Assembly (NCBI RefSeq): GCF_000015165.1 | Contig: NC_009485.1 | Span: 7,273,501-7,337,500 of the forward strand | Direction of reading: 5' to 3' | From: Bradyrhizobium sp. BTAi1 | GTDB taxonomy: Bacteria > Pseudomonadota > Alphaproteobacteria > Rhizobiales > Xanthobacteraceae | Length of the DNA: 64,000 bases | Part shown: in pieces, positions 7,993 through 18,165 of the stretch | Numbering within the stretch: the stretch's first letter is position 1 | Layout: every line of letters starts with the position of its first letter | Program-made: the position numbers and the translations under genes | The notes under the pieces: generated by a model | Told to the model about the DNA's origin: nothing | Databases searched by the model: none | What the model saw: only the letters and a program-made list of their open reading frames with translations

Positions 7993-9838
7993 CGCCGAAC
8001 GCCAGATCCTCCCCGTGAATTCGATGTTCGCCGAGCCCGCAATCGACGCCGTCAGGCGCGATGATGGCGCGATCATCCTGCGCTCACGCACACCGCTCGC
8101 GCCGGCTGCGCGCTGCAGCGGCGAATGGCTGGAGCACTGGGCGCGCAGCGTCCCTGACCGGACCTTCCTGGCCGAGCGCCGTGGCGACGGCTGGACAGGG
8201 CTGACCTATGGCGAAACGCGTGCGCAAGTGCGCGCCGCGGCGGCCTGGATGCTGGCGCAAAGCCTCGGCCCCGACCGTCCGCTCGCGATCCTGTCCGACA
8301 ACAGCATCGCGCATGCCGTGCTGGCGCTGGCCGCGCAGCATGTCGGCGTGCCGGTCAGTGCGATCTCGCCGGCCTACTCGCTGATGTCGACCGACCATGA
8401 GAAGCTGCGCGCGATGATCCGGCTGCTCGATCCCGGCGCGATCTTCGTCGCGCAACGCGCCCCGTTCGCGCCCGCGCTGAGCGCGATCGAGAGCCTTCAT
8501 CGGGCAACCATCATCGCCGGTGACGGGGACGGCACGAGCGCCGTGCCGCTGCAGAGCTTGATCGCGACGACACCCGGCCCCGAGGTTGACCGCGCCTTCG
8601 CCGCGGTGACGCCGGACACGGTCGCCAAGCTGCTGTTCACCTCCGGCTCTACCGGGCAGCCCAAAGCGGTGATCAACACGCAGCGCATGATGACGACCAG
8701 CCAGCAGGCCAAGGCGCAGTTGTGGACGTTTCTGCGCGAGGTCGAAGGCGGCCCGGTCATCGTCGACTGGCTGCCCTGGAGCCACACCTTCGGCGCCAAT
8801 CACAACTTCAACCTGGTGCTGAGCCAGGGCGGTTCGCTCTATATCGATGGCGGCAAGCCGGCCCCCGGTCTGTTCGACACCTCGCTCGCCAATCTCCGCA
8901 GCAAAGTGCCGACGATCTATTTCAACGTGCCGCGTGGCTTCGACATGCTGGTCGCTGCGCTGAAGACCGACGACGATCTGCGGCAGCAATTCTTCTCCGG
9001 TGTCAGATGCATTTTCTACGCAGCCGCGGCGCTGCCGCAGAACCTGTGGGACGCGCTCAACGAGATGAGCCTGGCCAGCGTCGGGCGGCCGGCTCCGCTG
9101 CTGTCGGCCTGGGGGGCGACCGAGACCTCGCCGCTGGCGACCGATTGTCACTTCTTCGCCGAGCGCGCCGGCAATATTGGCGTGCCGATTCCCGGCACGG
9201 AGCTGAAGCTGGTGCCCTCGGGCGAGAAGCTCGAAATCAGGGTGCGCGGGCCCAATGTGACGCCGGGCTATTGGAAGGCGCCGGAGTTGACCGCCGCAGC
9301 GTTCGACGACGAGGGCTTCTACAAGATCGGCGATGCCGTGAAGTTCGCCGATCCGGAGCATCCGGAGCGCGGCCTGGTCTTCGACGGCCGCATCACCGAG
9401 GATTTCAAGCTCAGCTCGGGCACCTGGGTGAATGTCGGCGCGCTGCGCATCGCCGGGATCGCAGCGCTCGCGCCGCTGGCCCAGGACATCGTGGTCGCCG
9501 GACACGGCACGGATGAGGTGCATTTCCTGGTCGTCCCGAACATCGCCGCCTGCCGCAGCAAGGCCGCGCTGGCGAACACGGCCTCGATCGGCGAGGTGCT
9601 CGCGCATCCGGCAGTCCGCGACGCGATCGCGGAAGGAATGACAAAGCTGCGCATGGAGGCGGTCGGCTCATCGCGCTACGCCACGCGCGCGCTGCTGATG
9701 GCCGAGCCGCCGTCACTCGACGCCGGCGAGATCACCGACAAGGGCTACATCAATCAACGCGCGGTGCTCTCCCGTCGGAGCGACCTGGTCGCCAGGCTGC
9801 AGGACGATACGGCATCCGACCTGATCCGGCTGGCGTAG
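7985..9838 (+). CDS. fcs: Feruloyl-CoA synthetase
   Basis: This 617-residue adenylate-forming enzyme activates ferulate (and related hydroxycinnamates) to the CoA thioester using ATP. This is the entry step for converting lignin-derived phenylpropanoids to vanillin/vanillate. It shows the AMP-binding P-loop LLFTSGSTGQPKAV near residues 215-228, the second motif WGATETSP, and a C-terminal domain with DGRITEDFKLSSGTW, typical of Fcs. The ATG at 7985 has a GGAGG six bases upstream. No hydratase/aldolase (ech) or vanillin dehydrogenase is adjacent, so the rest of the pathway must be elsewhere. Confidence 0.9.
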   Translation: MASAERQILPVNSMFAEPAIDAVRRDDGAIILRSRTPLAPAARCSGEWLEHWARSVPDRTFLAERRGDGWTGLTYGETRAQVRAAAAWMLAQSLGPDRPLAILSDNSIAHAVLALAAQHVGVPVSAISPAYSLMSTDHEKLRAMIRLLDPGAIFVAQRAPFAPALSAIESLHRATIIAGDGDGTSAVPLQSLIATTPGPEVDRAFAAVTPDTVAKLLFTSGSTGQPKAVINTQRMMTTSQQAKAQLWTFLREVEGGPVIVDWLPWSHTFGANHNFNLVLSQGGSLYIDGGKPAPGLFDTSLANLRSKVPTIYFNVPRGFDMLVAALKTDDDLRQQFFSGVRCIFYAAAALPQNLWDALNEMSLASVGRPAPLLSAWGATETSPLATDCHFFAERAGNIGVPIPGTELKLVPSGEKLEIRVRGPNVTPGYWKAPELTAAAFDDEGFYKIGDAVKFADPEHPERGLVFDGRITEDFKLSSGTWVNVGALRIAGIAALAPLAQDIVVAGHGTDEVHFLVVPNIAACRSKAALANTASIGEVLAHPAVRDAIAEGMTKLRMEAVGSSRYATRALLMAEPPSLDAGEITDKGYINQRAVLSRRSDLVARLQDDTASDLIRLA

Positions 9839-10200
9839 GCGGCTGAACCACCAGGTCAGCTGGTGGCAAGCCGCCTGCGTAGCGAGGCCCGAAACCCACG
9901 AGATCGGCGGCGATTCTGTTCGCTGCATCTCGACGAGTCTGCTTTGGGGATCTCAGACACGACCCGAGACGACTCCCGTGTATCCGCTTCAACCTACAAC
10001 CGTTCGTTCGACCCGCCGCGTGCCTAACAACTAATCAGGACCAATCATCGGTTGAAGTTGAATTCCATCCGCGCGTGAAAGCCCGTGAAAATACGGAGAA
10101 AGGGCGCTGATCCTGCAATGCACGACCATCCGCACTTAACCGGGTATCAACTGCGTTTCCTTAAAGTCGTCCGCATCTACCCTCTTGCCCGGACCGTGCC
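9839..10200. other. Gene-free intergenic stretch
   Basis: About 360 bases between fcs and the chemoreceptor gene. The only structure I see is a short inverted repeat ccaccag/ctggtgg (around 9848-9863) just after the fcs stop, without a U-run, which may be a weak terminator. The upstream region of the chemoreceptor is AT-richer but has no clear promoter match. Confidence 0.5.
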
Positions 10201-12186
10201 ATGGCTCAGCCGCGCTTCTCGCTTGCCCTCCGTCTCTACGCGATCATCGGGCTCTCCTTCTGCGGGCTCGCCGGCCTCGCCGCGACGCAAAGCCAAAATC
10301 TCGCCACGGCTCTGCAGGAGCAGCGGCAGAGCGAGCTCGCGCATCTGACCCAGACCGCGCTCAGCATCGCGCGCGAGGAGTATGACGCGATCGCGCGCGA
10401 CAAGGTGGCCCCCGACGTCGCGCAGAAGAAGGCCGCCGAGCGGATCGGCAAGCTGCGCTATGGCAGCGGCGACTACTTCTGGATCAACGACATGGGTCCG
10501 AAGATGGTGATGCACCCGGTCAAGCCGGAGCTGAATGGCCAGAACCTCGCCGACAACAAGGATCCGAACGGCAAACGGCTGTTCATGGAGATGGTCGATG
10601 TCGTCAAGCGCCAGGGCGCCGGTGTCGTCGACTACATGTGGCCGAAGCCCGGCAAGGACGCGCCGCAGCCCAAGCTGTCCTACGTCGCCGGCTTCGAGCC
10701 CTGGGGCTGGATCATCGGCACCGGCGTCTATGTCGACGATCTCGAAGCGCAGATGTGGGAGAGCAAGCGCGGCGTGTTCATCGCCGCCATGCTGGTGATG
10801 CTGATCATCGGGTCGATCACTCTGATCATCGCGCGGCGGATGTCGTCGGCGCTCGCCTCCATGAGCGGCGCGCTGACCGAGCTCGGCCACGGCAATTTCG
10901 AGATCAAGCTACCCGGCCTCAGCCGCAGCGACGAGCTCGGCGACATGGCGCGCTCGATCGAGCAGTTCAGGCAGAAGACCGAGGAGAAGGCGCGACAGAC
11001 GGCGATGCTCGAGGACGAGCAGCGCCAGGTCGCCGAGCGGATCAAGAGCAAGGCTTTGCAGGAGATGGCCGAGGCGGTCGAGCACGCCGCCAGCACGGCG
11101 GTCGGCGAGGTCGCCGAAGGGACGGGCCATATGGCCAACAACGCCAAGTCGATGACGGAGAGCACGCTGACGCTGGAGCGGAATTCCAGCAGCGTCGCCG
11201 CTGCGGCCGAGCAGGCGCTGGCCACGACGCAGACCGTGGCCAAGGCGTCGTCGCAGCTCGCCGCGTCGATCGCGCAGATCTCCAGCCAGGTCAGCGCGTC
11301 GCGCGAGCTCACGCGCAAGGCGGTCGCGACCTCGTCAGAGGCCCAGGCGACGATCGCGAAACTGTCCGAGGCCGCCGACAAGGTCGGCGCCGTGACCAGT
11401 CTGATCAGCGAGATCGCGGGCCAGACCAACCTGCTGGCGCTGAACGCGACCATCGAGGCCGCCCGCGCCGGCGATGCCGGCCGCGGCTTCGCCGTCGTGG
11501 CCTCCGAGGTCAAGTCGCTCGCCGAGCAGACCGCGAAGGCGACCAGCGAGATCGCGCAGCAGATCGCCGAGATCCAGGAGTCGACGCGCGCCTCGGTCTC
11601 GTCGATCGGCGCCATCGGCGAAGTCATCCGCAATGTCGAAACGGTGTCCACCGGCATTGCCGATGCGATCCAGGCGCAAAACAGCGTGACCATGGAGATT
11701 TCGCGTACAGTCGAGGAGACCTCGGCCGCGGCACGCGAGGTCGCAACCCAGATCGCGGAGGTCTCGCGCGAGGCCAGCGAGGCCGGCCGGCGCTCGACCG
11801 ATATCCGTGACGGCTCGACCAATGTCGCCGACAAGGTGCAGCGGCTTCGCACCGAGCTGGTGCGGGTGATCCGGACCTCGACCGCCGATGTCGATCGCCG
11901 CCTGTCGACGCGCCTGAACATCAACCGCCCAGGTACGCTGCAGGTGAATGGCGCACCCATTGCAGTGACCGTGCGCAACCTGTCGCTCGGCGGCGCGCTG
12001 CTTGAGCAGATTCCGGTCCAGCTGTCGATCAACACGCCGGTCGCGCTCGGAATCACCGGCATGGTGTCGGATTTGCCGGGCACCGTGACCCGCGTCAGCG
12101 ATCGCACGGCCCTGGTCCAGTTCACACTGAACACGGAGCAGGCGGCGCGCCTGACGGCGCTGATCTCCGATCGTCAGGCCGCCTGA
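10201..12186 (+). CDS. Methyl-accepting chemotaxis protein with Cache sensor and C-terminal PilZ domain
   Basis: This 661-residue receptor has a first membrane helix (about 8-30), a periplasmic single-Cache domain (about 35-190) with the YFWINDMGPKMVMHP segment, and a second helix (about 198-218). These are followed by HAMP, a coiled-coil signalling domain with the hairpin tip GQTNLLALNATIEAARAGDAG, and about 100 extra residues at the C-terminus. The tail fits PilZ: R-LST-R near residue 565 followed by NLSLGG. PilZ binds c-di-GMP, so the receptor may integrate second-messenger level with a small-molecule signal before controlling CheA. No che genes are nearby, so it is an orphan receptor. Confidence 0.9.
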   Translation: MAQPRFSLALRLYAIIGLSFCGLAGLAATQSQNLATALQEQRQSELAHLTQTALSIAREEYDAIARDKVAPDVAQKKAAERIGKLRYGSGDYFWINDMGPKMVMHPVKPELNGQNLADNKDPNGKRLFMEMVDVVKRQGAGVVDYMWPKPGKDAPQPKLSYVAGFEPWGWIIGTGVYVDDLEAQMWESKRGVFIAAMLVMLIIGSITLIIARRMSSALASMSGALTELGHGNFEIKLPGLSRSDELGDMARSIEQFRQKTEEKARQTAMLEDEQRQVAERIKSKALQEMAEAVEHAASTAVGEVAEGTGHMANNAKSMTESTLTLERNSSSVAAAAEQALATTQTVAKASSQLAASIAQISSQVSASRELTRKAVATSSEAQATIAKLSEAADKVGAVTSLISEIAGQTNLLALNATIEAARAGDAGRGFAVVASEVKSLAEQTAKATSEIAQQIAEIQESTRASVSSIGAIGEVIRNVETVSTGIADAIQAQNSVTMEISRTVEETSAAAREVATQIAEVSREASEAGRRSTDIRDGSTNVADKVQRLRTELVRVIRTSTADVDRRLSTRLNINRPGTLQVNGAPIAVTVRNLSLGGALLEQIPVQLSINTPVALGITGMVSDLPGTVTRVSDRTALVQFTLNTEQAARLTALISDRQAA

Positions 12187-12201
12187 GCTCGCGGCCTCAT
12201 C

Positions 12202-13199
<998 letters not shown>

Positions 13200-13200
<1 letters not shown>

Positions 13201-14198
13201 CACAGCAACGTCTCTTCGGCGCGGATGCACGCCACCTTGTGGCCGGGCTCGATCTCGCGCAGCTCGGGCTGCGCGCGCGTGCAGTCGGGAATGGCGAAGC
13301 GGCAGCGCGAGGCGAAGCGGCAGCCTTCGGGCGGATTGATCAGCTTCGGCACGCTGCCCGGAATGCTCTCCAGCCGGCTCTTCTTCACTGCGGCGAGATC
13401 GATCCGCGGGATCGAGCGGATCAGGCCCTGGGTGTAGGGATGACGCGGATTGGCGAACAGGCGCTCGACCGGCGCCTCCTCCGCGACCCGGCCCGCATAC
13501 ATCACCACCACGCGCTGCGCGACCTCGGCGACGACGCCCATCGCGTGGGTGATCAGCATGATCGACATGCCGAGCCGCTCCTTCATGTCGAGCAGCAGAT
13601 CGAGGATCTGGGCCTGGATCGTCACGTCGAGCGCGGTGGTCGGCTCGTCCGCGATCAGGAGCTTCGGATTGCACGACAGCGCCATCGCGATCATCACCCG
13701 CTGGCGCTGGCCGCCTGAGAAATGATGCGGGTAGTCGTGAATGCGGCGCTGCGGGTTGGGAAGCTGAACCAGCGCCAGCATCTCCGCCGCGCGCTCCATC
13801 GCGGCCTTCTTCGACAGGCCCTGATGCAGCCGGATCACCTCAGAGATCTGGTCGCCGACGGTGTAGACCGGATTGAGCGACGTCATCGGTTCCTGGAACA
13901 CAATCGCGATCTCGCTGGCGCGGATCTTGTTCATCTCGGAGGAGTTGAGCGGCACCAGGTCCCGGCCCTGCCACAGGATCTGCCCGCCGGCGATGCGGCC
14001 CGGCGGCATCGCGATCAGCTTCAGCACGGACATCGCGGTCACGGTCTTGCCGGAGCCGGACTCGCCGACCACGCACAGGGTCTCGCCACGGTTGATCGAG
14101 ATGTCGACGCCGTCGACGGCCTGGACCTGGCCTTCGTCGCTGTTGAAGTAGGTCTTGAGCCCCTTGATCTCGAGGAGCGGTGCGACACGCGCGTCCAT
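13200..14198 (-). CDS. oppD: Oligopeptide/dipeptide ABC transporter ATPase, OppD/DppD type
   Basis: The 332-residue ATPase starts MDARVAPLLEIKG. It has Walker A GESGSGKTV, FQEPMTSLNPVYTVGDQ, signature FSGGQRQRVMIAMAL and Walker B LLIADEPTTALDVT, plus the family C-terminal cysteine-containing zone (CRFASRCRFAIPDC). It pairs with OppF as the heterodimeric engine of the importer. It overlaps oppC upstream by TGATG and oppF downstream in the same way, so the three are one tightly coupled transcript. Confidence 0.92.
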
Positions 14199-15139
14199 CA
14201 CATCACCTTCCGCGGATCGAGCGCATCGCGCAGGCCATCGCCGATGAAATTGATCGCGATCACGGTCAGGAAGATCGCGCCGCCGGCGAACAGCGCCCAA
14301 TGCGGCGCAATGTCGAGATAATCCTTGGCGTCGAACAGCAGCCGGCCCCAGGTCGGAATGTCAGGCGGAAAGCCGAGGCCCAGGAACGACAGCGTCGATT
14401 CCGCGATGATGGCGGCGGCGACGTCGATCGTGCCGGCAACGATCACCGGACCGAGCGCATTGGGCAGGATGTGGCGGACGACGAGGCGGACGTTGGAAGC
14501 CCCGAGCGCACGCGCGGCCTCGACGAACTCCTTCTCGCGCAGCGACAGAAACTGCGCGCGCACCAAGCGGGCCACCGGCATCCAGCGAAAGCCGCCGATC
14601 ACCAGCACGATGAGGACGAACACGCCGCCCTCCGGCCCCAGCCATCCTTTGAGGAAGTCGCGGAACAGGTAGATGATGAGCAGCAGCAGCGGCAGCTGCG
14701 GCAGCGACAGGAACAGGTCCGTCAGCCACATCAGCGCGGCGTCGACCGGTCCCTTGGAGGTGCCGGCGAGCGCGCCGACGACGATGCCGACGATCAGCGC
14801 CACGCCCATCGCGGCGAAGCCGACCGCGAGCGAGATGCGGCCGCCATAGATCATGCGCGCCAGCAGATCCTGGCCGAGATCGTCGGTGCCGAACGGGTGC
14901 TCCCAGGACGGTGGCGCCAGCCGCGCGGTGAAGTCGATCTCGTTGATCGGGATGCGCCAGAGCAGCGGCCCGAGCACGATCGACAGCGCCAGCAGCGCGA
15001 GCACGAGGATGCTGGCGGCCGCCATGCGATGGCGCAGGAAGCGGCGCAGCGCGTCGCGGCCGGGCGAGAAGCGCCGTTTGCCCGACGCGGCGACCGGCGC
15101 CGCCTCAACGGAAGGAGATGCGTGGGTCAAGCCAGCCAT
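14198..15139 (-). CDS. oppC: Oligopeptide/dipeptide ABC transporter permease, OppC/DppC type
   Basis: The 313-residue inner-membrane permease has an N-terminal cytoplasmic stretch, a first helix near 45-65 and five further helices. The EAA-type cytoplasmic loop is VEAARALGASNVRLVVRHILPNA. The N-terminal OppC_N segment (RFLRHRMAAASILVL) identifies the C-type subunit. Its start lies 35 bases inside the end of oppB, consistent with coupled translation. Confidence 0.92.
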   Translation of the reverse strand: MAGLTHASPSVEAAPVAASGKRRFSPGRDALRRFLRHRMAAASILVLALLALSIVLGPLLWRIPINEIDFTARLAPPSWEHPFGTDDLGQDLLARMIYGGRISLAVGFAAMGVALIVGIVVGALAGTSKGPVDAALMWLTDLFLSLPQLPLLLLIIYLFRDFLKGWLGPEGGVFVLIVLVIGGFRWMPVARLVRAQFLSLREKEFVEAARALGASNVRLVVRHILPNALGPVIVAGTIDVAAAIIAESTLSFLGLGFPPDIPTWGRLLFDAKDYLDIAPHWALFAGGAIFLTVIAINFIGDGLRDALDPRKVM

Positions 15140-16064
15140 ACAGAATGTCTGCGATAAGGTTGAAGAGAACGACGAGGCAGGCGAACACGAAGGTCACCGC
15201 CATGATCACAGGCGTGTCGTTGGCGAGGATGGCGCTGATCAGCAGCGAGCCGATGCCGGGAATGCGGAAGATCTGCTCGGTGACGATGGCGCCGCCGAAC
15301 ACAGTCGGCATCTGCAGCGCCACCAGGGTCACCACCGGAATCAGCGCATTGCGCACCACGTGCTTGACGATGACCTTGCGCTCGTCGAGGCCCTTGGCGC
15401 GCGCCGTCGTGACATAATCGAGCTTGATGACGTCGAGCACCGCGGATCGCACATAGCGGGTATAGGACGCGGCCTGATACAGGCCGAGCACCGTGATCGG
15501 CATGATCGCCTGCTTGATGCTCTCCCACCACCATTGCCAGCCGGTCGCCTGCAGATCGGCGCGGTAGACGAACGGCAGCCAGCCGAGATTGACGCTGAAG
15601 ATCAGGATCAGCAGCAGGCCGGTGAAGAAGGTCGGCAGCGAAAAGCCGATGAAGGCAAAGGTGTTGGCGATCTGGTCGAAGATCGAATAAGGCCGCCGCG
15701 CCGCCAGCACGCCGACCGGCAGCGCGACCGCCAGCGCGAGGATCTGCGCGGTGCCGACCACGTAGAGCGTGGTCGGAATCCGCTGCAGGATGAGCGTGTC
15801 GACATTGACGCGGCTGGCGAAGGAGAAGCCCCAATCGCCATGCATCATGGCGATCAGCCAGCGCACATAGCGCAGCAGGATCGGATCGTTCATGCCGAAC
15901 TTGACGCGCAGCGCCTCGCGCACCTCGGGCGGCACGTTCGGATTGGTCGCGAGCTCGCCGAACGGATCGCCCGGCGCCAGCGCGAGCAGCACGAACAGAA
16001 TGAGGCTGATGCCGAGCAGGCTCGGCACAGCGACGATGAGGCGCCTGAGAAGGTAGTTTCCCAT
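15105..16064 (-). CDS. oppB: Oligopeptide/dipeptide ABC transporter permease, OppB/DppB type
   Basis: The 319-residue permease starts MGNYLLRRLIVAVPSLLGISL, the typical B-subunit first helix. LAPGDPF follows, then the periplasmic segment VREALRVKFGMNDPILLRY and the EAA loop YVTTARAKGLDERKVIVKHVVRNA. Six membrane helices are expected. It is located 43 bases after the binding-protein gene at 16108-17901 and forms the channel with OppC. Confidence 0.92.
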   Translation of the reverse strand: MGNYLLRRLIVAVPSLLGISLILFVLLALAPGDPFGELATNPNVPPEVREALRVKFGMNDPILLRYVRWLIAMMHGDWGFSFASRVNVDTLILQRIPTTLYVVGTAQILALAVALPVGVLAARRPYSIFDQIANTFAFIGFSLPTFFTGLLLILIFSVNLGWLPFVYRADLQATGWQWWWESIKQAIMPITVLGLYQAASYTRYVRSAVLDVIKLDYVTTARAKGLDERKVIVKHVVRNALIPVVTLVALQMPTVFGGAIVTEQIFRIPGIGSLLISAILANDTPVIMAVTFVFACLVVLFNLIADILYGWLDPRISFR

Positions 16065-16107
16065 CGCTCCACCCCTACGATGTCTGGCTGATCATGCTGG
16101 CCGCGCG

Positions 16108-17901
16108 TCAGCTCGCCCGGTACCAGGATGCGATGAACGCCAGGTCGTTGTCCCAGCCGCTCTTGTACAGCACCATGCCGTTCTTGACGCCGATCGCGTT
16201 GAGCCGGTTGATCTCCGGAAGCACGTAATTGTCGCGCACGACGAGGTCGTTGAGCTTGATGAACAGCGCGGCGCGCTTGACCGGATCGAGCTCGCTCTGG
16301 GCCAGCTTGTAGGTCTCGTCATAGTCCTTGTTCTGCCAGCGGCAGACATTTCGGCCCTGCCACTTGTTCTCCTTGGTGGCGCACTCCCAGGAGGTGAACT
16401 GATTCATGAAGAACTGCGGATCGGCCTGCGGCATCGTCGTCTGATACATCTGCATGTCGCAGTAGAAATGCGTGTAAGTATCGGGATTGGCAACGTCCGA
16501 GGAGAAGAACACGGATGCGACCACCGACTTTAGCTCGACATCGATGCCCGCCTTCTGGCAGGCCTGCTTGATGATCGCCTGGTTCTTCTGACGCGGCCCG
16601 TTGATCGAGGTCTGGAACACGAATTTGAGCGGCTTGCCGTCCTTCTCGCGGATGCCGGACGCGCCCTTCTTCCAGCCGGCGGCATCGAGGATCTGGTTGG
16701 CCTTCTCGATCGAGAACTCGAAGCTGTTGTTCTTGGAGCGGTAGCGCTCGGGATTGTTGAGGAAGTTCGGCGTCGCGACGCCGGCGCGGCCGTAGATGAA
16801 TTTCTGCACCGAGGCGCGATCGATCAGCAGGTTGATGGCCCTACGCACTTCCGGATCGGAGAACAACGGATGCTTGGTCTTGAGGCTGGCGCGCTCGCCG
16901 TCGACCTCGACATTGGGATCGGTGACGTTGAGGCCGATATATTCGATGTTTCCGGTCAGCGTCAGTTCGGTCTTGCCCTGGCCGCCGGCCTCGAGCTTGG
17001 TCAGGATCTCGTCCTCGACCTGCAGATTATAGCCATAGTCATATTCGCCGGTTTGCAACACCGCGCGTGCCGCCGACACCGCATCGCCGCCGCCCTTGAT
17101 CTCCACCGTGTCGAAATAAGGCTGCGTCGGCACGTGATAGTCCGGGAAGCGCTTGCCGGCGACGGTGTCGCCCGGCTTGAAGTCGACGAACATATAGGGG
17201 CCGGTGCCGACCGGCTTCAGATTGGCCGGCGCCTCGCGCGACTTCGCGCCGATATAGTCGCCGAACAGATGCTTCGGAATGATGCAGCCGAACGAAGCCA
17301 CGAAGGCATCGGCCCAGAACGGCGTCGGCTGCGGGAAGATCAGCTTGACGGTGAGATCGTCGATCTTCTCGACTGCCTTGACGTTCTTATAGCTGCCGAT
17401 CGAGACCGCCGAGGTCTCGGGATTGTTGGCGTATTCCCAGTTGAAGACGACATCGTCGGCCGTGAACGGCTTGCCGTCGTGCCATTTCACGCCGGGCTTC
17501 AGCTTCCAGATCACGGACAGACCGTCGGCGGCGAGACCGCCATTCTCCTTGCTCGGGATCTCCGCGGCAAGGATCGGAACCAGATTGCCTTCCTTGTCCC
17601 AGCCGGCGAGCGGCTCGTAGAACAAGCGGCACGCCTCCTGGTCCTTCGTGCCAACGGCGAAATGCGGATTGAGCAGCGTCGGCGCCTGCCAGAGCAGCAG
17701 CTTGAGCGGACCGCCGCCGCCGGCCTTGGTCGGCTTATAGGGAATCGCTTCTGCGGCCACCGCGATCCCGGAATGCGCGAGCATTGCGCCAGCCATCGGC
17801 GCGGTCAGCCCGACGGCGATCATCCGCTGCACAAATTCGCGTCGCGACAGACGCCCTGTTTTGACATCAGCGATCTGGCGACGGAGATCACGCTCGTTCA
17901 T
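16108..17901 (-). CDS. Peptide-type ABC transporter substrate-binding protein (copy 1), Tat-exported
   Basis: The 597-residue extracellular solute-binding protein of family 5 (OppA/DppA-like) begins MNERDLRRQIADV. Its twin-arginine signal contains SRREFVQ near residues 19-25, followed by a hydrophobic segment ending AVAAE. This predicts folded export to the periplasm, where it would deliver ligand to OppBC. The body shows the family's lobe pattern, including LKPGVKWHDGKPFTADDVVFNW. It is the binding protein nearest to the permease genes. A near-equal paralogue of identical length lies just upstream, with a terminator-like hairpin between them. Confidence 0.92.
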   Translation of the reverse strand: MNERDLRRQIADVKTGRLSRREFVQRMIAVGLTAPMAGAMLAHSGIAVAAEAIPYKPTKAGGGGPLKLLLWQAPTLLNPHFAVGTKDQEACRLFYEPLAGWDKEGNLVPILAAEIPSKENGGLAADGLSVIWKLKPGVKWHDGKPFTADDVVFNWEYANNPETSAVSIGSYKNVKAVEKIDDLTVKLIFPQPTPFWADAFVASFGCIIPKHLFGDYIGAKSREAPANLKPVGTGPYMFVDFKPGDTVAGKRFPDYHVPTQPYFDTVEIKGGGDAVSAARAVLQTGEYDYGYNLQVEDEILTKLEAGGQGKTELTLTGNIEYIGLNVTDPNVEVDGERASLKTKHPLFSDPEVRRAINLLIDRASVQKFIYGRAGVATPNFLNNPERYRSKNNSFEFSIEKANQILDAAGWKKGASGIREKDGKPLKFVFQTSINGPRQKNQAIIKQACQKAGIDVELKSVVASVFFSSDVANPDTYTHFYCDMQMYQTTMPQADPQFFMNQFTSWECATKENKWQGRNVCRWQNKDYDETYKLAQSELDPVKRAALFIKLNDLVVRDNYVLPEINRLNAIGVKNGMVLYKSGWDNDLAFIASWYRAS

Positions 17902-17930
17902 TCAATCGACTCCACAATGGCGCTGATGCC

Positions 17931-17966
17931 CAAAAAAAGCGCCCCGCCATACATGCGGGGGACGCT
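17931..17966 (-). terminator. Hairpin plus U7 just upstream of binding-protein copy 1
   Basis: Read on the minus strand, a stem (agcgtcccccgc / gcggggcgct with a two-base bulge) and six-base loop is followed by seven U residues, then about 30 bases to the ATG at 17901. It looks like an intrinsic terminator for the upstream copy 2 transcript. It also forms the 5' end of any transcript from the promoter at 17974-18002, so it may instead be a leader element. Confidence 0.65.
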
Positions 17967-17973
17967 GCTTAAA

Positions 17974-18002
17974 ATTGGATCAGCCTTCGAGCCGAGTGTC
18001 AA
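17974..18002 (-). promoter_or_regulatory. Probable sigma-70-type promoter for the opp operon
   Basis: On the minus strand TTGACA (complement of 17997-18002) is followed after exactly 17 bases by TCCAAT (complement of 17974-17979), a perfect -35 and 4/6 -10. Transcription would begin near 17967, directly before the hairpin at 17931-17966, and give a leader of about 66 bases to copy 1. Confidence 0.5.
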
Positions 18003-18100
18003 AGCAGATTCCGGGCCAATTTCGCAATATGGAACGGATCGATTGTCGCACCTTTGCACTGCGGTAATTAGTTGCAGTCGCGTATCCCGGAAAATGGAAC

Positions 18101-18136
18101 AGGCACTCGGCCGGGGGCTTCCCGACCTGAGTGCCT
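18101..18136 (-). other. Stem-loop after binding-protein copy 2
   Basis: Perfect eight-base arms aggcactc (18101-18108) and gagtgcct (18129-18136) enclose a GC-rich loop, about 30 bases after the copy 2 stop codon. No strong U-run follows on the minus strand, so it may be an mRNA-stabilising or weak terminator structure. Confidence 0.45.
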
Positions 18137-18165
18137 GGTGATGGGATCAAACGCCGAGGTTGCCG

